Made by a program: the position numbers and the translations under genes | Source of the DNA: Phormidesmis sp963710175 | GTDB taxonomy: Bacteria > Cyanobacteriota > Cyanobacteriia > Phormidesmidales > Phormidesmidaceae | Reading direction: 5' to 3' | Assembly: GCA_963710175.1 (NCBI GenBank) | Contig: CAVPZC010000001.1 | Span: forward strand, 620,001-684,000 | DNA: 64,000 nt | In this document: piece after piece, positions 18,002 through 27,488 of the stretch | Numbering within the stretch: the first letter of the stretch is position 1 | How the letters are laid out: every line of letters starts with the position of its first letter | Notes under the pieces: model-generated | What the model saw: the letters and a program-made list of their open reading frames with translations, nothing else | The model's database searches: none | Told to the model about the DNA's origin: nothing

Positions 18002-18233
18002 GAGCCGTAATTTGCTCGCCTTCCTAATTTTTTGAAGCCTGATTTCTGACAGCCCAATTTCTTAGAGCCTAATTTTTCAGAGACCGTCTCTTAACAATTA
18101 ATCAGTCTAAAAGTTTGGGTAATATCCCGTAAAAACAGCTGACTAATGTTTAGACAAAACCTGGTGATCATTGCTGTTGATTTCACCGATTGTCTCTGAT
18201 TAATATACTTTGATTCATTCGATGGCTTAGCCA

Positions 18234-19355
18234 ATGACCCCTACTCAAGCGATCGCCATAGCAGATCAGCGATCTTCTGGGTTGCCCCCTCAGCTGCGGG
18301 CTGTTTTAGGTAGCCTCACCGTTAGCTTAGAGTCCGAGCTAAATCGCTATCGTCGTCGTCCTATCACTAGTTCAGCTGATGACGACTTATTTGCCGACCT
18401 GGAAGACGCTGCTTTTGATGTAGCTGGTGTCGATTTACCTGCCAGTGTCCCTACAGTAGCGGTGCCTGTGCCAGCGCTGCCACCAAATCGGAAGCTGCTG
18501 GCTCAAGCAGCCTCCGTAAATGAGGGTTTAGAGCAAAAAGACGATCCAAATCGAGGGGCGATCGCAGTCACCAGCGCCGCACTGACAGGTTCTGTCGGCG
18601 AGGCATTAGCAGCGGGCACCCACCACAGCTCTTTGCCCGGCAGCACTAGCGGCGCGTTTACAACTAGCGGCTACCTGGAATCCTCTGAAGCACTGATTGA
18701 GAGTTTGAGAGAAGTTCCTACTTTACCTGAGCCTGTTGACCTGACGCAGCGTAAGCGTAAAACGGTCTCGCTCTTAGTGGGGGCAACCTTAGGCTTTTTG
18801 GGGCTGGTAGCCGGATTGGGTGCTAGCTATGCGATTTCTAATCCGAAGGTGGTTCAGCAGCTAGCCGATGGACTGCAAGGGGGCGCTGTAGCGATCGCCC
18901 CAGCAGCTCAAATAGCTTTCGATCCCCTTGGCCCAGACTTATCGGCAAGCGAATTTATCCATCTCGACCTAGAGAACCTGAGCACTCTAAATATGCCGCA
19001 AACTATGCCACAGTCGGCGGCCAATCCGCAGTCGCTGCCCGTAGCTCCCTCCTCTGGAACGGTGCTCCCACCGATTGCCAGCGATGGTCAAAGTGCCACC
19101 AGTCCTGCGACAACCGAAATCCAGGCTGCTGCGGTGCCTACTGGCCTCACGTATTACGTCACCGTTCCTTTCTCAACTGAGCAAGATCTGTTTGAAATCC
19201 GCAAATCGGTGGATGCTGCCTTTGTTCGCCAGTTCGCTGATGGCAACCGCGTCCAGCTAGCGGCTTTTAACAATCCAGAATCTGCTCAGCAGTTTATTGC
19301 CGATATCAAAGCGCAGGGAATTAGTGCTCAGGTCTACGGCCCAACGGCTGAATGA
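18234..19355 (+). CDS. membrane protein with C-terminal SPOR-like domain
   Basis: 373 residues, not a named gene. The N-terminal about 180 residues are acidic/Ala-rich and probably disordered. A single membrane helix follows (LLVGATLGFLGLVAGLGASY, about residues 180-200), then a Ser/Pro/Ala-rich linker, and the last 70 residues (TYYVTVPFSTEQDLFEIRKS, later VQLAAFNNPESAQQF and AQVYGP) resemble a SPOR peptidoglycan-binding fold. The topology suggests a cell-envelope protein with a cytoplasmic tail. A pspA-like gene follows 60-140 bases downstream and may be in the same operon. Confidence 0.65.
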   Translation: MTPTQAIAIADQRSSGLPPQLRAVLGSLTVSLESELNRYRRRPITSSADDDLFADLEDAAFDVAGVDLPASVPTVAVPVPALPPNRKLLAQAASVNEGLEQKDDPNRGAIAVTSAALTGSVGEALAAGTHHSSLPGSTSGAFTTSGYLESSEALIESLREVPTLPEPVDLTQRKRKTVSLLVGATLGFLGLVAGLGASYAISNPKVVQQLADGLQGGAVAIAPAAQIAFDPLGPDLSASEFIHLDLENLSTLNMPQTMPQSAANPQSLPVAPSSGTVLPPIASDGQSATSPATTEIQAAAVPTGLTYYVTVPFSTEQDLFEIRKSVDAAFVRQFADGNRVQLAAFNNPESAQQFIADIKAQGISAQVYGPTAE

Positions 19356-19499
19356 GATCAGCGCTCATAGCGCGCTTACGGCAGCATCTTCTACTGGGCG
19401 TTTGCTGGCGGGCAGGTGACTCGACGCAGCGAAGCGACAGTCAAATCAGAAGCTTGCTATGCTGCTAGTCAGGTAAGTTCACTGACTCCTCGCCAGCTT

Positions 19500-20177
19500 A
19501 TGGGACTGCTAGATCGGATTTCTCGCCTGGTTCGAGCCAATTTCAGTCAGGCTGTTAGCGGCGCTGAAGACCCCGAAAAAGTCTTACAGCAGGCGGTGAT
19601 AGATATGCAGGGTGACTTGGTCTCGCTGCGGCAGGCGGTGGCTCAGGCGATCGCTACCCAAAAGCGCACTGAAAGACAGTCTGAGCAAGCTGCTCGCACC
19701 GCCGAAGACTGGTATAACCGCGCCCAGCTCGCCCTTCAAAAAGGAGACGAACCGATTGCCCGCGACGCGCTCACCCGTAGACAAACCTATGCCCAAAGTG
19801 CTCAGACGCTAAGCGCTCAGATCGCAGAGCAAAAAGACATCGTCCAACGGCTCAAATCCAATATGGGCACTCTAGAGCGCAAAATTGCCGATGCTCGCAC
19901 TCGTAAAGATATGTACATTGCCAGGGCTAGGGCTGCCCAGTCCAGCGCTCGGATCAATGAAATGATTGGCAAAGTGGGTACAGCTAGTGCAATCGGCGCC
20001 TTCGATCAAATGGAATCACGAGTGCTCGATTTAGAAGCTCAAGCTGAAGCGACCAGTGAACTCAACACAGATCCCATAGAAAGCCAGTTTGCTCAGTTGG
20101 AAGGCCAGGGCAATATCGACGCTCAGCTAGCCGAGATGAAAGCGAATTTGATCGAAGGGAGCCCTAATCAAACCTGA
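19500..20177 (+). CDS. PspA/IM30 family membrane-remodelling protein
   Basis: About 225 residues from ATG 19500. The start MGLLDRISRLVRANFSQAVS with AEDPEKVLQQAV matches the amphipathic first helix of PspA/Vipp1. A GTG at 19416 in frame would add 28 unlike residues. The rest is a long helical coiled coil. The length is that of PspA, and the extra C-terminal helix of Vipp1 is not present, so a bacterial-type PspA role at stressed membranes is more likely than thylakoid-specific Vipp1. It converges with sasA. Confidence 0.85.
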   Translation: MGLLDRISRLVRANFSQAVSGAEDPEKVLQQAVIDMQGDLVSLRQAVAQAIATQKRTERQSEQAARTAEDWYNRAQLALQKGDEPIARDALTRRQTYAQSAQTLSAQIAEQKDIVQRLKSNMGTLERKIADARTRKDMYIARARAAQSSARINEMIGKVGTASAIGAFDQMESRVLDLEAQAEATSELNTDPIESQFAQLEGQGNIDAQLAEMKANLIEGSPNQT

Positions 20178-20224
20178 GTTCGGGATAAGGTGTTTCATGG
20201 TCAACCGCTCAAATCTCTCCTATC

Positions 20225-20259
20225 AACCCCTCCCTTACGGGAACCGTAAGGGAGGGGTT
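20225..20259. repeat. perfect 16-bp inverted repeat (hairpin) between pspA and sasA
   Basis: The arms aacccctcccttacgg and ccgtaagggaggggtt are perfectly complementary with a 3-base loop (gaa). No T-run follows. A degenerate relative continues to about 20340 (cccctctgcc... ccccttggtaaggg). The same acccctcccttacgg word recurs near 48255. It lies between convergent genes, so it could end transcription from both sides. I read it as a dispersed palindromic repeat. Confidence 0.75.
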
Positions 20260-20391
20260 CTGGCGACATGCTCTGTGCTCAGCCGGAACCCCTCTGCCTG
20301 CGGCATCTCCCCTTGGTAAGGGAAGAAAAGATCCCCGATGGCACATTCTAGCTATTCTTATCCCGAACTGACGTTAATCAAGGTTAATTGC

Positions 20392-21588
20392 TTAGCCCCT
20401 GTAGACCGGCAGGGTGAAATGAAAGCAGCTGCCTTCCCCCAATTTAGAATCCACCCAGATCTGCCCATAGTGGGCGCGAACGATGCGCTGACACAGGGTT
20501 AACCCCAAGCCGTAACCCTCTTTAGTGTGATCGCGCTTCAGCCGAAAATCCTCCTGAAATATCAGCTGCTGGTTGCCCTGCGGAATGCCAGGCCCGGTAT
20601 CTCGAACGCTGATCTGCACTTTTTCGGTCGTACGATGCAGCGCCGCAATCCCAATCTGACCGTTCGCCGGCGTGTACTTAATCGCGTTATCAATCAAGTT
20701 AGTTAAAACTCGCTGCACCCGGTCAGCGTCGGCATAGACGTGAGGCAAGTCCTGTGGAATATCGGCTTCAATGCGCTGCTTTTTGTGCGCGAGTTTATTT
20801 TGAAAAGAGTCCATGACTGTAGTGCACAGCACCTGCAAATCCAGCTCTTGCGGAGAAACTTGCAGAGCGGCGCTGGGCCCTTTAGCCGCCTGCAATATCT
20901 CAGCAATCATACTGTTGATGGTGCGAATTTGGACCTTAGTACTTTTCAGCAGATGGGCAATTAGCTCGGGCGTAAACTTCTCCGCCCGCTGCCTATCAGG
21001 GCCATAGGCTAGTTCCAGTGTCTCTAACGCAATAGAAGCAGCTGTCAGCGGATTGCGGAGGTCGTGAGCCATCATTGCAATGATCCGATCTTTAAAAGCT
21101 ATCTGCGTCTTCAGCGCTTCTTTGTCCTGGTTAAGTCGAAAAATCTCATCAGACAAATGCAGAATCTCTGTAGACTGCGCAACGGCATCTACGATGATGC
21201 CATCGCTGTTCGGGGCGCTGTTGGATGAGCTGTTTGGTGTGCTTTGGCTACCAGTAGGTCGCTGGGCTAGGCGCTCTTCAGCTGCTCGCTGCCAGCGCGG
21301 CCACCAGTGCGCTAGCTGCTTAGCAATATCAGTGCCCGCCAAAATTTGGTGGGTGTCTGTGTCTATCTTGATCAGGGCTGGCGTAGCCACCAGCTTAAAA
21401 TGCTCGGCCAGGTAGGGCTGATTGGTCACATCTACAATGTCTAGGCCGATCTGCTCGCTGCCGGGCAGCTTTTTGAGATAGCTGCGAATTCGCCGGACTT
21501 GCTCAGTCGAATTTGACCGTTTATCAATGAATAGTAAAAGCTTGAACGGCCCGTCGATGTCGGGCAAAATTGGAGCGTGTGCCTCCAT
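20392..21588 (-). CDS. sasA: circadian clock sensor histidine kinase SasA
   Basis: 398 residues. Residues about 15-105 form a KaiB-like thioredoxin-fold sensor (LLLFIDKRSNSTEQVRRIRS, later LVATPALIKI) that would bind KaiC. A variable Ser/Asn-rich linker follows. The kinase core has the phospho-acceptor His near residue 175 in MMAHDLRNPLTAAS, the N-box LTNLIDNAIKYTPANG, and glycine boxes VRDTGPGIP and GYGLGLTLC. In the known pathway it phosphorylates RpaA to drive clock output. Kai genes are not in the window. Confidence 0.93.
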   Translation of the reverse strand: MEAHAPILPDIDGPFKLLLFIDKRSNSTEQVRRIRSYLKKLPGSEQIGLDIVDVTNQPYLAEHFKLVATPALIKIDTDTHQILAGTDIAKQLAHWWPRWQRAAEERLAQRPTGSQSTPNSSSNSAPNSDGIIVDAVAQSTEILHLSDEIFRLNQDKEALKTQIAFKDRIIAMMAHDLRNPLTAASIALETLELAYGPDRQRAEKFTPELIAHLLKSTKVQIRTINSMIAEILQAAKGPSAALQVSPQELDLQVLCTTVMDSFQNKLAHKKQRIEADIPQDLPHVYADADRVQRVLTNLIDNAIKYTPANGQIGIAALHRTTEKVQISVRDTGPGIPQGNQQLIFQEDFRLKRDHTKEGYGLGLTLCQRIVRAHYGQIWVDSKLGEGSCFHFTLPVYRG

Positions 21589-22274
21589 TCAGCCTCCTAT
21601 TAGACTGCTTAAAGTCAGGTAACTACCATACCTTTTTTGCTAAGTTCGTTCTATGGGCAATCTAAATTGGCCAATCTAAATTGGCTAGTCCAAGTTGTCC
21701 GGTCTTAACCTGTAAAAGTCTGTGGTGTTCGGTATCTTGAGCTATTGACGCTTCAAGTCGCAACTTCTAGCATGTTGGGGTGTTGATGCTACGGCTCAGC
21801 GATTCTTCAGCGGTTCTAACTGTCAAAAGCTCCCATAGCGTTTTTTAATAGCATAGTCAGCGTCTACTACCAGGGTAATTTTCCGTAGCAGCACAGTAGC
21901 CAAAGTCGTCAGCAAATTACCGAATTACCGATGTAGTTTATTGAAAAATTCTATTAATATAGCTTGAAATGGTCGCCTAGTCTCTTGTCAGGCGCATTGA
22001 AGTTACACACTCTTAAAAGCCTGTTTACTTATAACAAGAGATATTAAGGCTTCTCATAGGGGCGTATCTTAGCGTTGACCCACTCGCCTACAGTTGGATG
22101 TATAGAGCCGTAGTGGGCTGCGACGACAAGTTTCTTTTGTTCGTAATTTTATTTGTATACGTTTGTTTGTATACGTTGGTGCTAGCTGCCGTCCATGCTT
22201 TGTTCAAAAGCTTGGGCAATATGGCTAAGGAAACAAATTGCCCACTTTGCTGATCAGGATGAGGGGTTTAATAA
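21589..22274. other. long intergenic region with two pairs of short direct repeats
   Basis: About 685 bases with no recognised gene or RNA. Direct repeats are caatctaaattgg at 21658-21670 and 21672-21684, and tttgtatacgtt at 22152-22163 and 22166-22177. The first pair sits near the sasA start and the second about 100 bases before the next gene, so either may be regulatory. Confidence 0.45.
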
Positions 22275-23087
22275 ATGGTGGTATCACTTAAAGCGCAAGG
22301 TCTGTGGTTGGCGATCGCCCGGCGATCGCCTATACAGACCCAGAGATCAGGCAGTCCATATTGGTGGGCCAGCCCTTTCATCCGAGTGGGCCTATCTGCT
22401 GGACTGCTGACGGCGATCGTCGGCCTGAGCGGGCCTGCTCAAGCATCCTACTCAGTGGGTGACAAAACAGTGGGTGACAAAAACATAGAGACGTCTGTCG
22501 TGCCGCAGTTACCGATGCTAACGGCTGCGCAAAAGCCAGATCAGCTGGGTAAAGTCACTGCCCAATTTGAACAGACCCGGTTTGAACGAGACCGTCAGCA
22601 ACAAGCTCGCCTCGAAGCGGCCCAAGCAGAATATGCCCGACTTGAAAGGCTGCGACTTCTGCAAGCTCAGATCCGGCCTAGAAATGAACAGCCTCAGCTA
22701 GAGGCTTCACCCGCCTTGCAGCGTCCTGCTGCTTCCTTCTCAGCCGATGGCGTTTACCTGTATGGTCAGCAGCCTGTGCCCGATCAGCTGGAGACAGCCT
22801 ATTTTGTTTTCGAGGCTCAAGCGGGCAGCATCACTGGCGCATTTTATATGCCTTCATCCTCTTTCGACTGCGCCCAGGGGCATGTCAGCAACGAGCAGAT
22901 AGTGCTCAACATCACTAACAGCGACTCTCAGGAAACCTATCGCCACGCCCTTGCTCTCGATACCGATACCTCTGATGTGGCAAGCCGGCAGGGCACAGTG
23001 GCTGCGCCGCTCGATATCGCTGGCTTTCACCAGCTGCCAGTGAGCGATCACGACCGCTCAATTCTAGCCACTTGCCAGGCTCTGTAG
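22275..23087 (+). CDS. exported protein of unknown function
   Basis: 270 residues, ATG 22275 with GATGAGGGG about 9 bases upstream. A hydrophobic signal (VGLSAGLLTAIVGLSGPAQA) near residues 36-57 is followed by a charged coiled-coil stretch rich in Arg/Gln/Glu (RFERDRQQQARLEAAQAEYA). A C-terminal domain of about 120 residues (VYLYGQQPVPDQLETAYFVF, later FDCAQGHVSNEQIVLNIT) completes it. Two Cys in the last domain could form a disulfide. Not assigned to a named family; likely periplasmic or membrane-attached. Confidence 0.65.
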   Translation: MVVSLKAQGLWLAIARRSPIQTQRSGSPYWWASPFIRVGLSAGLLTAIVGLSGPAQASYSVGDKTVGDKNIETSVVPQLPMLTAAQKPDQLGKVTAQFEQTRFERDRQQQARLEAAQAEYARLERLRLLQAQIRPRNEQPQLEASPALQRPAASFSADGVYLYGQQPVPDQLETAYFVFEAQAGSITGAFYMPSSSFDCAQGHVSNEQIVLNITNSDSQETYRHALALDTDTSDVASRQGTVAAPLDIAGFHQLPVSDHDRSILATCQAL

Positions 23088-23208
23088 CCTTTCTGTAACC
23101 CTCTGAGCTGTAGCTGTATCTGCGCATTTTGATAGGGGTATAGCGATCTATTAAAATTGGACCGCTACAATAAAGCATCAGAAAAACAGCAGAGCTCGGT
23201 GAGGTGGG

Positions 23209-23628
23209 GTGAACGCAGCAGAACAGGCATCGACTATTGAATTTGCCAGCAAGATTGCAGCGACAGTGGGGCTGTTTAAGTCTGAGCTGCCAGACTTACG
23301 CGCCGACCTGAAACCCTGGTCAAACGACCCGGAGACCCAAGATTTGATCGACCCTCACTCGGTGGATATCGGCTTTCACTTTCCAGGGGTGAGCCGTCTG
23401 TTCCAATGTCGTAGTCTGCTGATTCAAATCCGTTTGCATCAGGAGGGTGAGACCGATCAGCGGCGGGCAATCGGCCTTGAAGTTGCTGGATTTGACCATC
23501 GCGGTCAGCAGTGGCGGCTTTCTACCATCGACGACTGGCGCTTTGAAGGCAACATCACACCCGAACCTATCTCAGGTGAATCTTTGCGAAATTGCTGTCG
23601 CCGGGTCTTTGAAGTTTTTAACCACTAG
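23209..23628 (+). CDS. conserved hypothetical protein
   Basis: 139 residues with a GTG start at 23209 behind GTGAGGTGG. It is soluble and has no signal peptide. Notable stretches are VDIGFHFPGVSRLFQCRSLL, IQIRLHQ and FDHRGQQWRLSTIDDWRFEG. I regard it as a cyanobacterial conserved hypothetical and cannot name a function. It lies 121 bases after the exported protein on the same strand and converges with the CocE gene. Confidence 0.6.
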   Translation: MNAAEQASTIEFASKIAATVGLFKSELPDLRADLKPWSNDPETQDLIDPHSVDIGFHFPGVSRLFQCRSLLIQIRLHQEGETDQRRAIGLEVAGFDHRGQQWRLSTIDDWRFEGNITPEPISGESLRNCCRRVFEVFNH

Positions 23629-23664
23629 GTTCACTTAGCCTATCGAGTCTCTACAGCCAGGTAT

Positions 23665-25341
23665 CTATGGCATGGTATCCGTAGCTGGCAAGACGGGCAA
23701 TCGCAGTCGAGACCCGGTGTCGCCCCCGGTGGCAATAGTCAGCGTAATAATTTGGGCGTCGATTAGCCGGGTTGAATGAGGCTGCGCGCCTGTACCTGGA
23801 TTGACCAGGTAGGCAGGGAAGCAAGCGGCGCTAAGACTAAGCCGCAAGGCTTCGCCGGGCGCTAGGCTAAAGCAGGTCGGGTGCAGCGATAGGCCGATGG
23901 CGGCTGCTGGCTCGGCGTAGGGCAGATCGACTCGACGGTAGCCTTGGGTGAGATTGTAGACTTTGCCGCTTTGTACTCGGGAAAGTACGGCACAGAGGTC
24001 GTAGCTCGGGGTGGCGGCGGCGATCGCACACTCCACTTCTACCACCCCAGCAACGCGCATTTCCACTGTGAGGGGCGCAGTGGTGTAGGTGAGCACATCG
24101 CCCCGAGCGTCCACCGCCGTCCGTTCAAAAACGCCTGCTGGTATAGCGCTATGGCCGCCCAGGGCCGGAGACGGGTTCCACGGATCATGCACAATCACAT
24201 CGTGATTGAGGGGCCCTTCGTTGGTTTCCGTCAGCGCGCCGCTATCCTCCCGAATATTAGCCAGCCCATCACTCTGCAAAAAGTAGGTTTTCATCGGTGG
24301 CTCCGGCCAGCCTACGAACTGTCTCCACCGATTGCGACCCATCTCAAACAGACATACTGGCAGATCTGCTCTATTCAAGGCTGCTAACCCCTTTGTCTGT
24401 TCGCTGCCTTTGAGCACACGGTCAAACCAGCGAATTTGCAGCCGGTCTATTGGGCTAATCGCTGCTGGGCCAAAGTCCACTGCGCCCACTTTGCGCCCCC
24501 AGGGAATATGCCCCCATGGCCCCACCCAAAAATGATGCAGCTGCGGGCTACGAGCGGCCATCTCTCTATACAGCCGCAGATCGCCGCGCAGATAGGGGTC
24601 GAACCAACCGCCGATATGGAGCATTGGCAAATCCACCTGCCCTAGCTGAGGCGTGAGCTGTTGCCAATAGCTGTCCGGATGAGGATGCGCCACCCAGTCA
24701 TGAAAAAAAGAGTCTGTCTCTGCTAGCACCTTAGGGCGGGCAGGCACCGGATCAAACAGAGGCAAATGGCGGGCGGCGGCAAACAGCTTTTGGTGCGTCT
24801 CTACCGCTGCTTTCAATCGGGCTGTCTCAGCGGCGAGCTGAATTGCCCAGGTGAGCCCGAGCTGTAGACACAGCGCGCCGTTTTCGTAGGCCCAGTCTTC
24901 ATAGAGGTGATAGCCAGTCATGGCTGGTGCGATGGTTTTAAGCGGTTTGGGCTGGGTTTGGGCGGCCTGTAGCTGAGTCATTCCCTGGTACGAAAAGCCG
25001 TACATGCCCACCTGCCCGTCGCTGCCTGGTAGCTGGGCTGCCCATTCTACGGTGTCTGCGCCGTCTTCTACTTCATGGGCAAACAGATGAAATTCTCCCT
25101 CGGAGGTGCCGCGCCCCCGCACATCTTGGATGACGACTATGTAGCCCTGAGCTGCATACCAGCTTGGATGGGCGTAGACAATGGTAGAGGCGATCGCCCG
25201 GCCATAAGGCTGGCGCATCAGTAATACTGGAGAAGCGTCGGCTCCGGCTAACCCCGCAGGAGGATAGTACACATCCGCGTCTAGCCGCACCCCGTCTCGT
25301 GTCCGCATAGAATGGGTTTGCCTGGCCTGAGGAGAAAACAT
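23665..25341 (-). CDS. CocE/NonD family alpha/beta-hydrolase
   Basis: About 558 residues. The N-terminal RTRDGVRLDADVYYP is the family entry motif. The nucleophile Ser lies in VGMYGFSYQGMTQ (G-x-S-Y-x-G), and a GPWGHIPWG motif carries the likely catalytic His. A C-terminal beta-sandwich follows from about residue 330. Members are X-Pro dipeptidyl-peptidase-like or ester hydrolases; the substrate here is unknown. The frame is open up to 25416, but a start at 25341 leaves about 50 bases to the divergent neighbour. The start remains uncertain (25392 is an alternative). Confidence 0.87.
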   Translation of the reverse strand: MFSPQARQTHSMRTRDGVRLDADVYYPPAGLAGADASPVLLMRQPYGRAIASTIVYAHPSWYAAQGYIVVIQDVRGRGTSEGEFHLFAHEVEDGADTVEWAAQLPGSDGQVGMYGFSYQGMTQLQAAQTQPKPLKTIAPAMTGYHLYEDWAYENGALCLQLGLTWAIQLAAETARLKAAVETHQKLFAAARHLPLFDPVPARPKVLAETDSFFHDWVAHPHPDSYWQQLTPQLGQVDLPMLHIGGWFDPYLRGDLRLYREMAARSPQLHHFWVGPWGHIPWGRKVGAVDFGPAAISPIDRLQIRWFDRVLKGSEQTKGLAALNRADLPVCLFEMGRNRWRQFVGWPEPPMKTYFLQSDGLANIREDSGALTETNEGPLNHDVIVHDPWNPSPALGGHSAIPAGVFERTAVDARGDVLTYTTAPLTVEMRVAGVVEVECAIAAATPSYDLCAVLSRVQSGKVYNLTQGYRRVDLPYAEPAAAIGLSLHPTCFSLAPGEALRLSLSAACFPAYLVNPGTGAQPHSTRLIDAQIITLTIATGGDTGSRLRLPVLPATDTMP

Positions 25342-25390
25342 GGCTGGTTTAAAAAATGTTAGGTAAGGATTGAGGTAAGAGGATGAGTGC

Positions 25391-26158
25391 ATGGAACCCA
25401 TTCTGATTATGAGCAACCTGGTGCTAGTAGGCCTGACCGGTGCATACGCCTGGTTGACTCATAAAAATGTCAAGCAGTACCAGCAACAGAGCGAATACTA
25501 TCGCGGTGTGATCGAGAGGCAGCTACGGCTGACTGCCCTACCCCATCTTTACTGGGATTTGCGGTCAGCTGAAGGCAGCGATGGTCTGGCGCTAGAGGTG
25601 TTCAATATCAGCAACGCACCTGCCTATGACGTTCATCTCAGTTTAATTGGAGCCTACACCGAAGAAGGCTTGGGGATCGCTACCTTCATGCGCACCCACG
25701 TGCAGTCGCGCCACCGCAAATATCCGCTACAGCCCGATAAGGTGGGCTACTATGGCGTGCGCAATGCGGTTCGTCTGTCGCTGCTGCCCACCCAGCAAAA
25801 AATTATGCTTGCTCTCCCTTTCCCCATCCAGCCTGTGGATGTTTATACCCTGGTGCAGTACCGCGAGCTGTCAGGCGCAAACTATTATCAGGTGTGCTGT
25901 TTTAGCGCTATTGATGAATCGGGTACCTACCGGGCCAATATTCTTGAGCCCGCTGAAATTCAGACGATGGCGCGCCTTCATCTGTTCGACCTGGAAGATT
26001 TTGCGCTGCCAAACGACGCTGAGACCCCATCGGATTTGCCCTATTACCTGGCCGATTTCATCGATTTATGGAATCATTCCATTTCTAGTCGCCTGATTTT
26101 AGACGCACCTGTTCCTGCGGAGGCGGAGGTGCCGGTTAAAGCAACCTATGACTTTTAG
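25391..26158 (+). CDS. membrane-anchored protein of unknown function
   Basis: 255 residues from ATG 25391, with AAGAGGA about 8 bases upstream. One N-terminal membrane helix (ILIMSNLVLVGLTGAYAWL) precedes a soluble domain of roughly 200 residues with alternating beta patterns (LALEVFNISNAPAYDVHLSL) and an acidic tail. Family unknown. The stop overlaps the next gene's start by 11 bases, so it is probably coupled with the receiver-phosphatase and may be part of the same signalling unit. Confidence 0.6.
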   Translation: MEPILIMSNLVLVGLTGAYAWLTHKNVKQYQQQSEYYRGVIERQLRLTALPHLYWDLRSAEGSDGLALEVFNISNAPAYDVHLSLIGAYTEEGLGIATFMRTHVQSRHRKYPLQPDKVGYYGVRNAVRLSLLPTQQKIMLALPFPIQPVDVYTLVQYRELSGANYYQVCCFSAIDESGTYRANILEPAEIQTMARLHLFDLEDFALPNDAETPSDLPYYLADFIDLWNHSISSRLILDAPVPAEAEVPVKATYDF

Positions 26159-27488
26159 ACCTTTTTTATCGACTTTTGAGCAGCCCGAAGAGGGCTCACG
26201 GTCGCTGCTTGGCGCTGTTCGCAGGCCCGGTGAACAGCCTTCTAGCGTGATCGATGTTTTGATCATTGATGATGACCCTATCGTTTTACAGAGTTTGCAG
26301 CGGCTACTGCAAAAGCGGGGATATCGGGTGGCAACTGCTATTGACGCGGCGGCTGGGTTGCAAACTGCGGCCCGACTAGCGCCCTCTGTGATTGTTTGCG
26401 ACTGGCTGCTGCCGGGCGATACGAGCGGGCTAGATATCTGCCACCTGATCAAGAAAGATTCGCAGCTTTCGACCACCGCATTTTTAATGATGACCAGCCA
26501 TACCGAGATTGCCAATCGGGTAGAAGCGCTGGAGGCAGGTGCTGATGATTTGCTGATTAAGCCAGTCGATACGGCTGAACTGACGGCGCGGGTGAAGTCT
26601 GGCCTGCGGCTGCATCAGCTGACTCAAGCGCTCAGAGCGCAAACCCGGCGGCTAGAGGCGGAGCTGGCAGAAGCTGCGACCTATGTCATTTCGCTATTGC
26701 CTAAAGATACGCCTAAACTCTCTGCTGATGGCACCGCTGAGGTTCAGGGCCAAGCGGCAGGCAGGCACAGACCGTATCAGCCTGTTTCTATTGCCTCTTG
26801 CTTTATTTCTTCTCAAGAGCTGGGTGGCGACTGCTTTGACCATTACTGGCTAGATTCTGACTATTTGGTGACGTATTTGCTGGATGTGTCAGGGCACGGA
26901 TTAGGCGCGGCGCTGCTGTCGACTTCGGTGCTGAATGTGCTGCGATCGCAGTCTCTCTCCGGTGCTAACTTCTATTGCCCCGAAACCGTGCTAAAAGGGC
27001 TCAACGAAGCCTTTCAAATGAACGGTCAAAACGATAAATACTTTACGATTTGGTACGGCGTCTATAACCGCACAACTCGCCAGCTGGCCTATGCCAGTGC
27101 CGGTCATCCCCCGGCTTTGCTGGTCGCCCCGGCCACCCTTGCCACTGGCAGCCCTACTATAAAGCGGCTGCGCACGCCCGGTATGCCCATTGGTATGATG
27201 CCCGACACCGTCTACCAGCGCCAGAGCTGTAGCGTCGCCGACAATAGCCGCCTCTACATTTTCAGCGACGGCATTTATGAAATTCAGCCCGCTGGCAATA
27301 CGGATAATTCAGAAGCTCCTCTGCTGGGGCTAGATGGCTTTGTTCAACTGCTCACTCGCTTAGAATTTCACCAGCAGCTCAGCCTCGATACGCTGATTCA
27401 GCAGGTCAGCGCTTTTGGTGGCAGTCATTTTGAAGACGATCTCTCGCTGTTAGAGATCGACTTTAACGCACCGCCTAAAACGGCTTAG
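26148..27488 (+). CDS. response regulator with PP2C/SpoIIE-type phosphatase output (RsbU-like)
   Basis: 446 residues. Residues about 38-155 are a receiver domain: acidic pocket LIIDDDP, phospho-acceptor Asp in VIVCDWLLPGD, and Lys in LIKPVD. A short coiled coil (residues about 160-185) joins it to a PPM phosphatase domain with LGGDCFDHYWLD and YLLDVSGHGLGAALLSTSVL, whose Asp residues bind metal. Such proteins dephosphorylate anti-sigma-antagonist type partners. Its kinase and substrate are not in the window. It converges with lipB, overlapping by 14 bases. Confidence 0.92.
   Translation: MTFRPFLSTFEQPEEGSRSLLGAVRRPGEQPSSVIDVLIIDDDPIVLQSLQRLLQKRGYRVATAIDAAAGLQTAARLAPSVIVCDWLLPGDTSGLDICHLIKKDSQLSTTAFLMMTSHTEIANRVEALEAGADDLLIKPVDTAELTARVKSGLRLHQLTQALRAQTRRLEAELAEAATYVISLLPKDTPKLSADGTAEVQGQAAGRHRPYQPVSIASCFISSQELGGDCFDHYWLDSDYLVTYLLDVSGHGLGAALLSTSVLNVLRSQSLSGANFYCPETVLKGLNEAFQMNGQNDKYFTIWYGVYNRTTRQLAYASAGHPPALLVAPATLATGSPTIKRLRTPGMPIGMMPDTVYQRQSCSVADNSRLYIFSDGIYEIQPAGNTDNSEAPLLGLDGFVQLLTRLEFHQQLSLDTLIQQVSAFGGSHFEDDLSLLEIDFNAPPKTA

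Noticed and set aside
22195..22410. 71-codon frame ahead of the exported protein
   Set aside because: Overlaps the better supported gene at 22275 in another frame.
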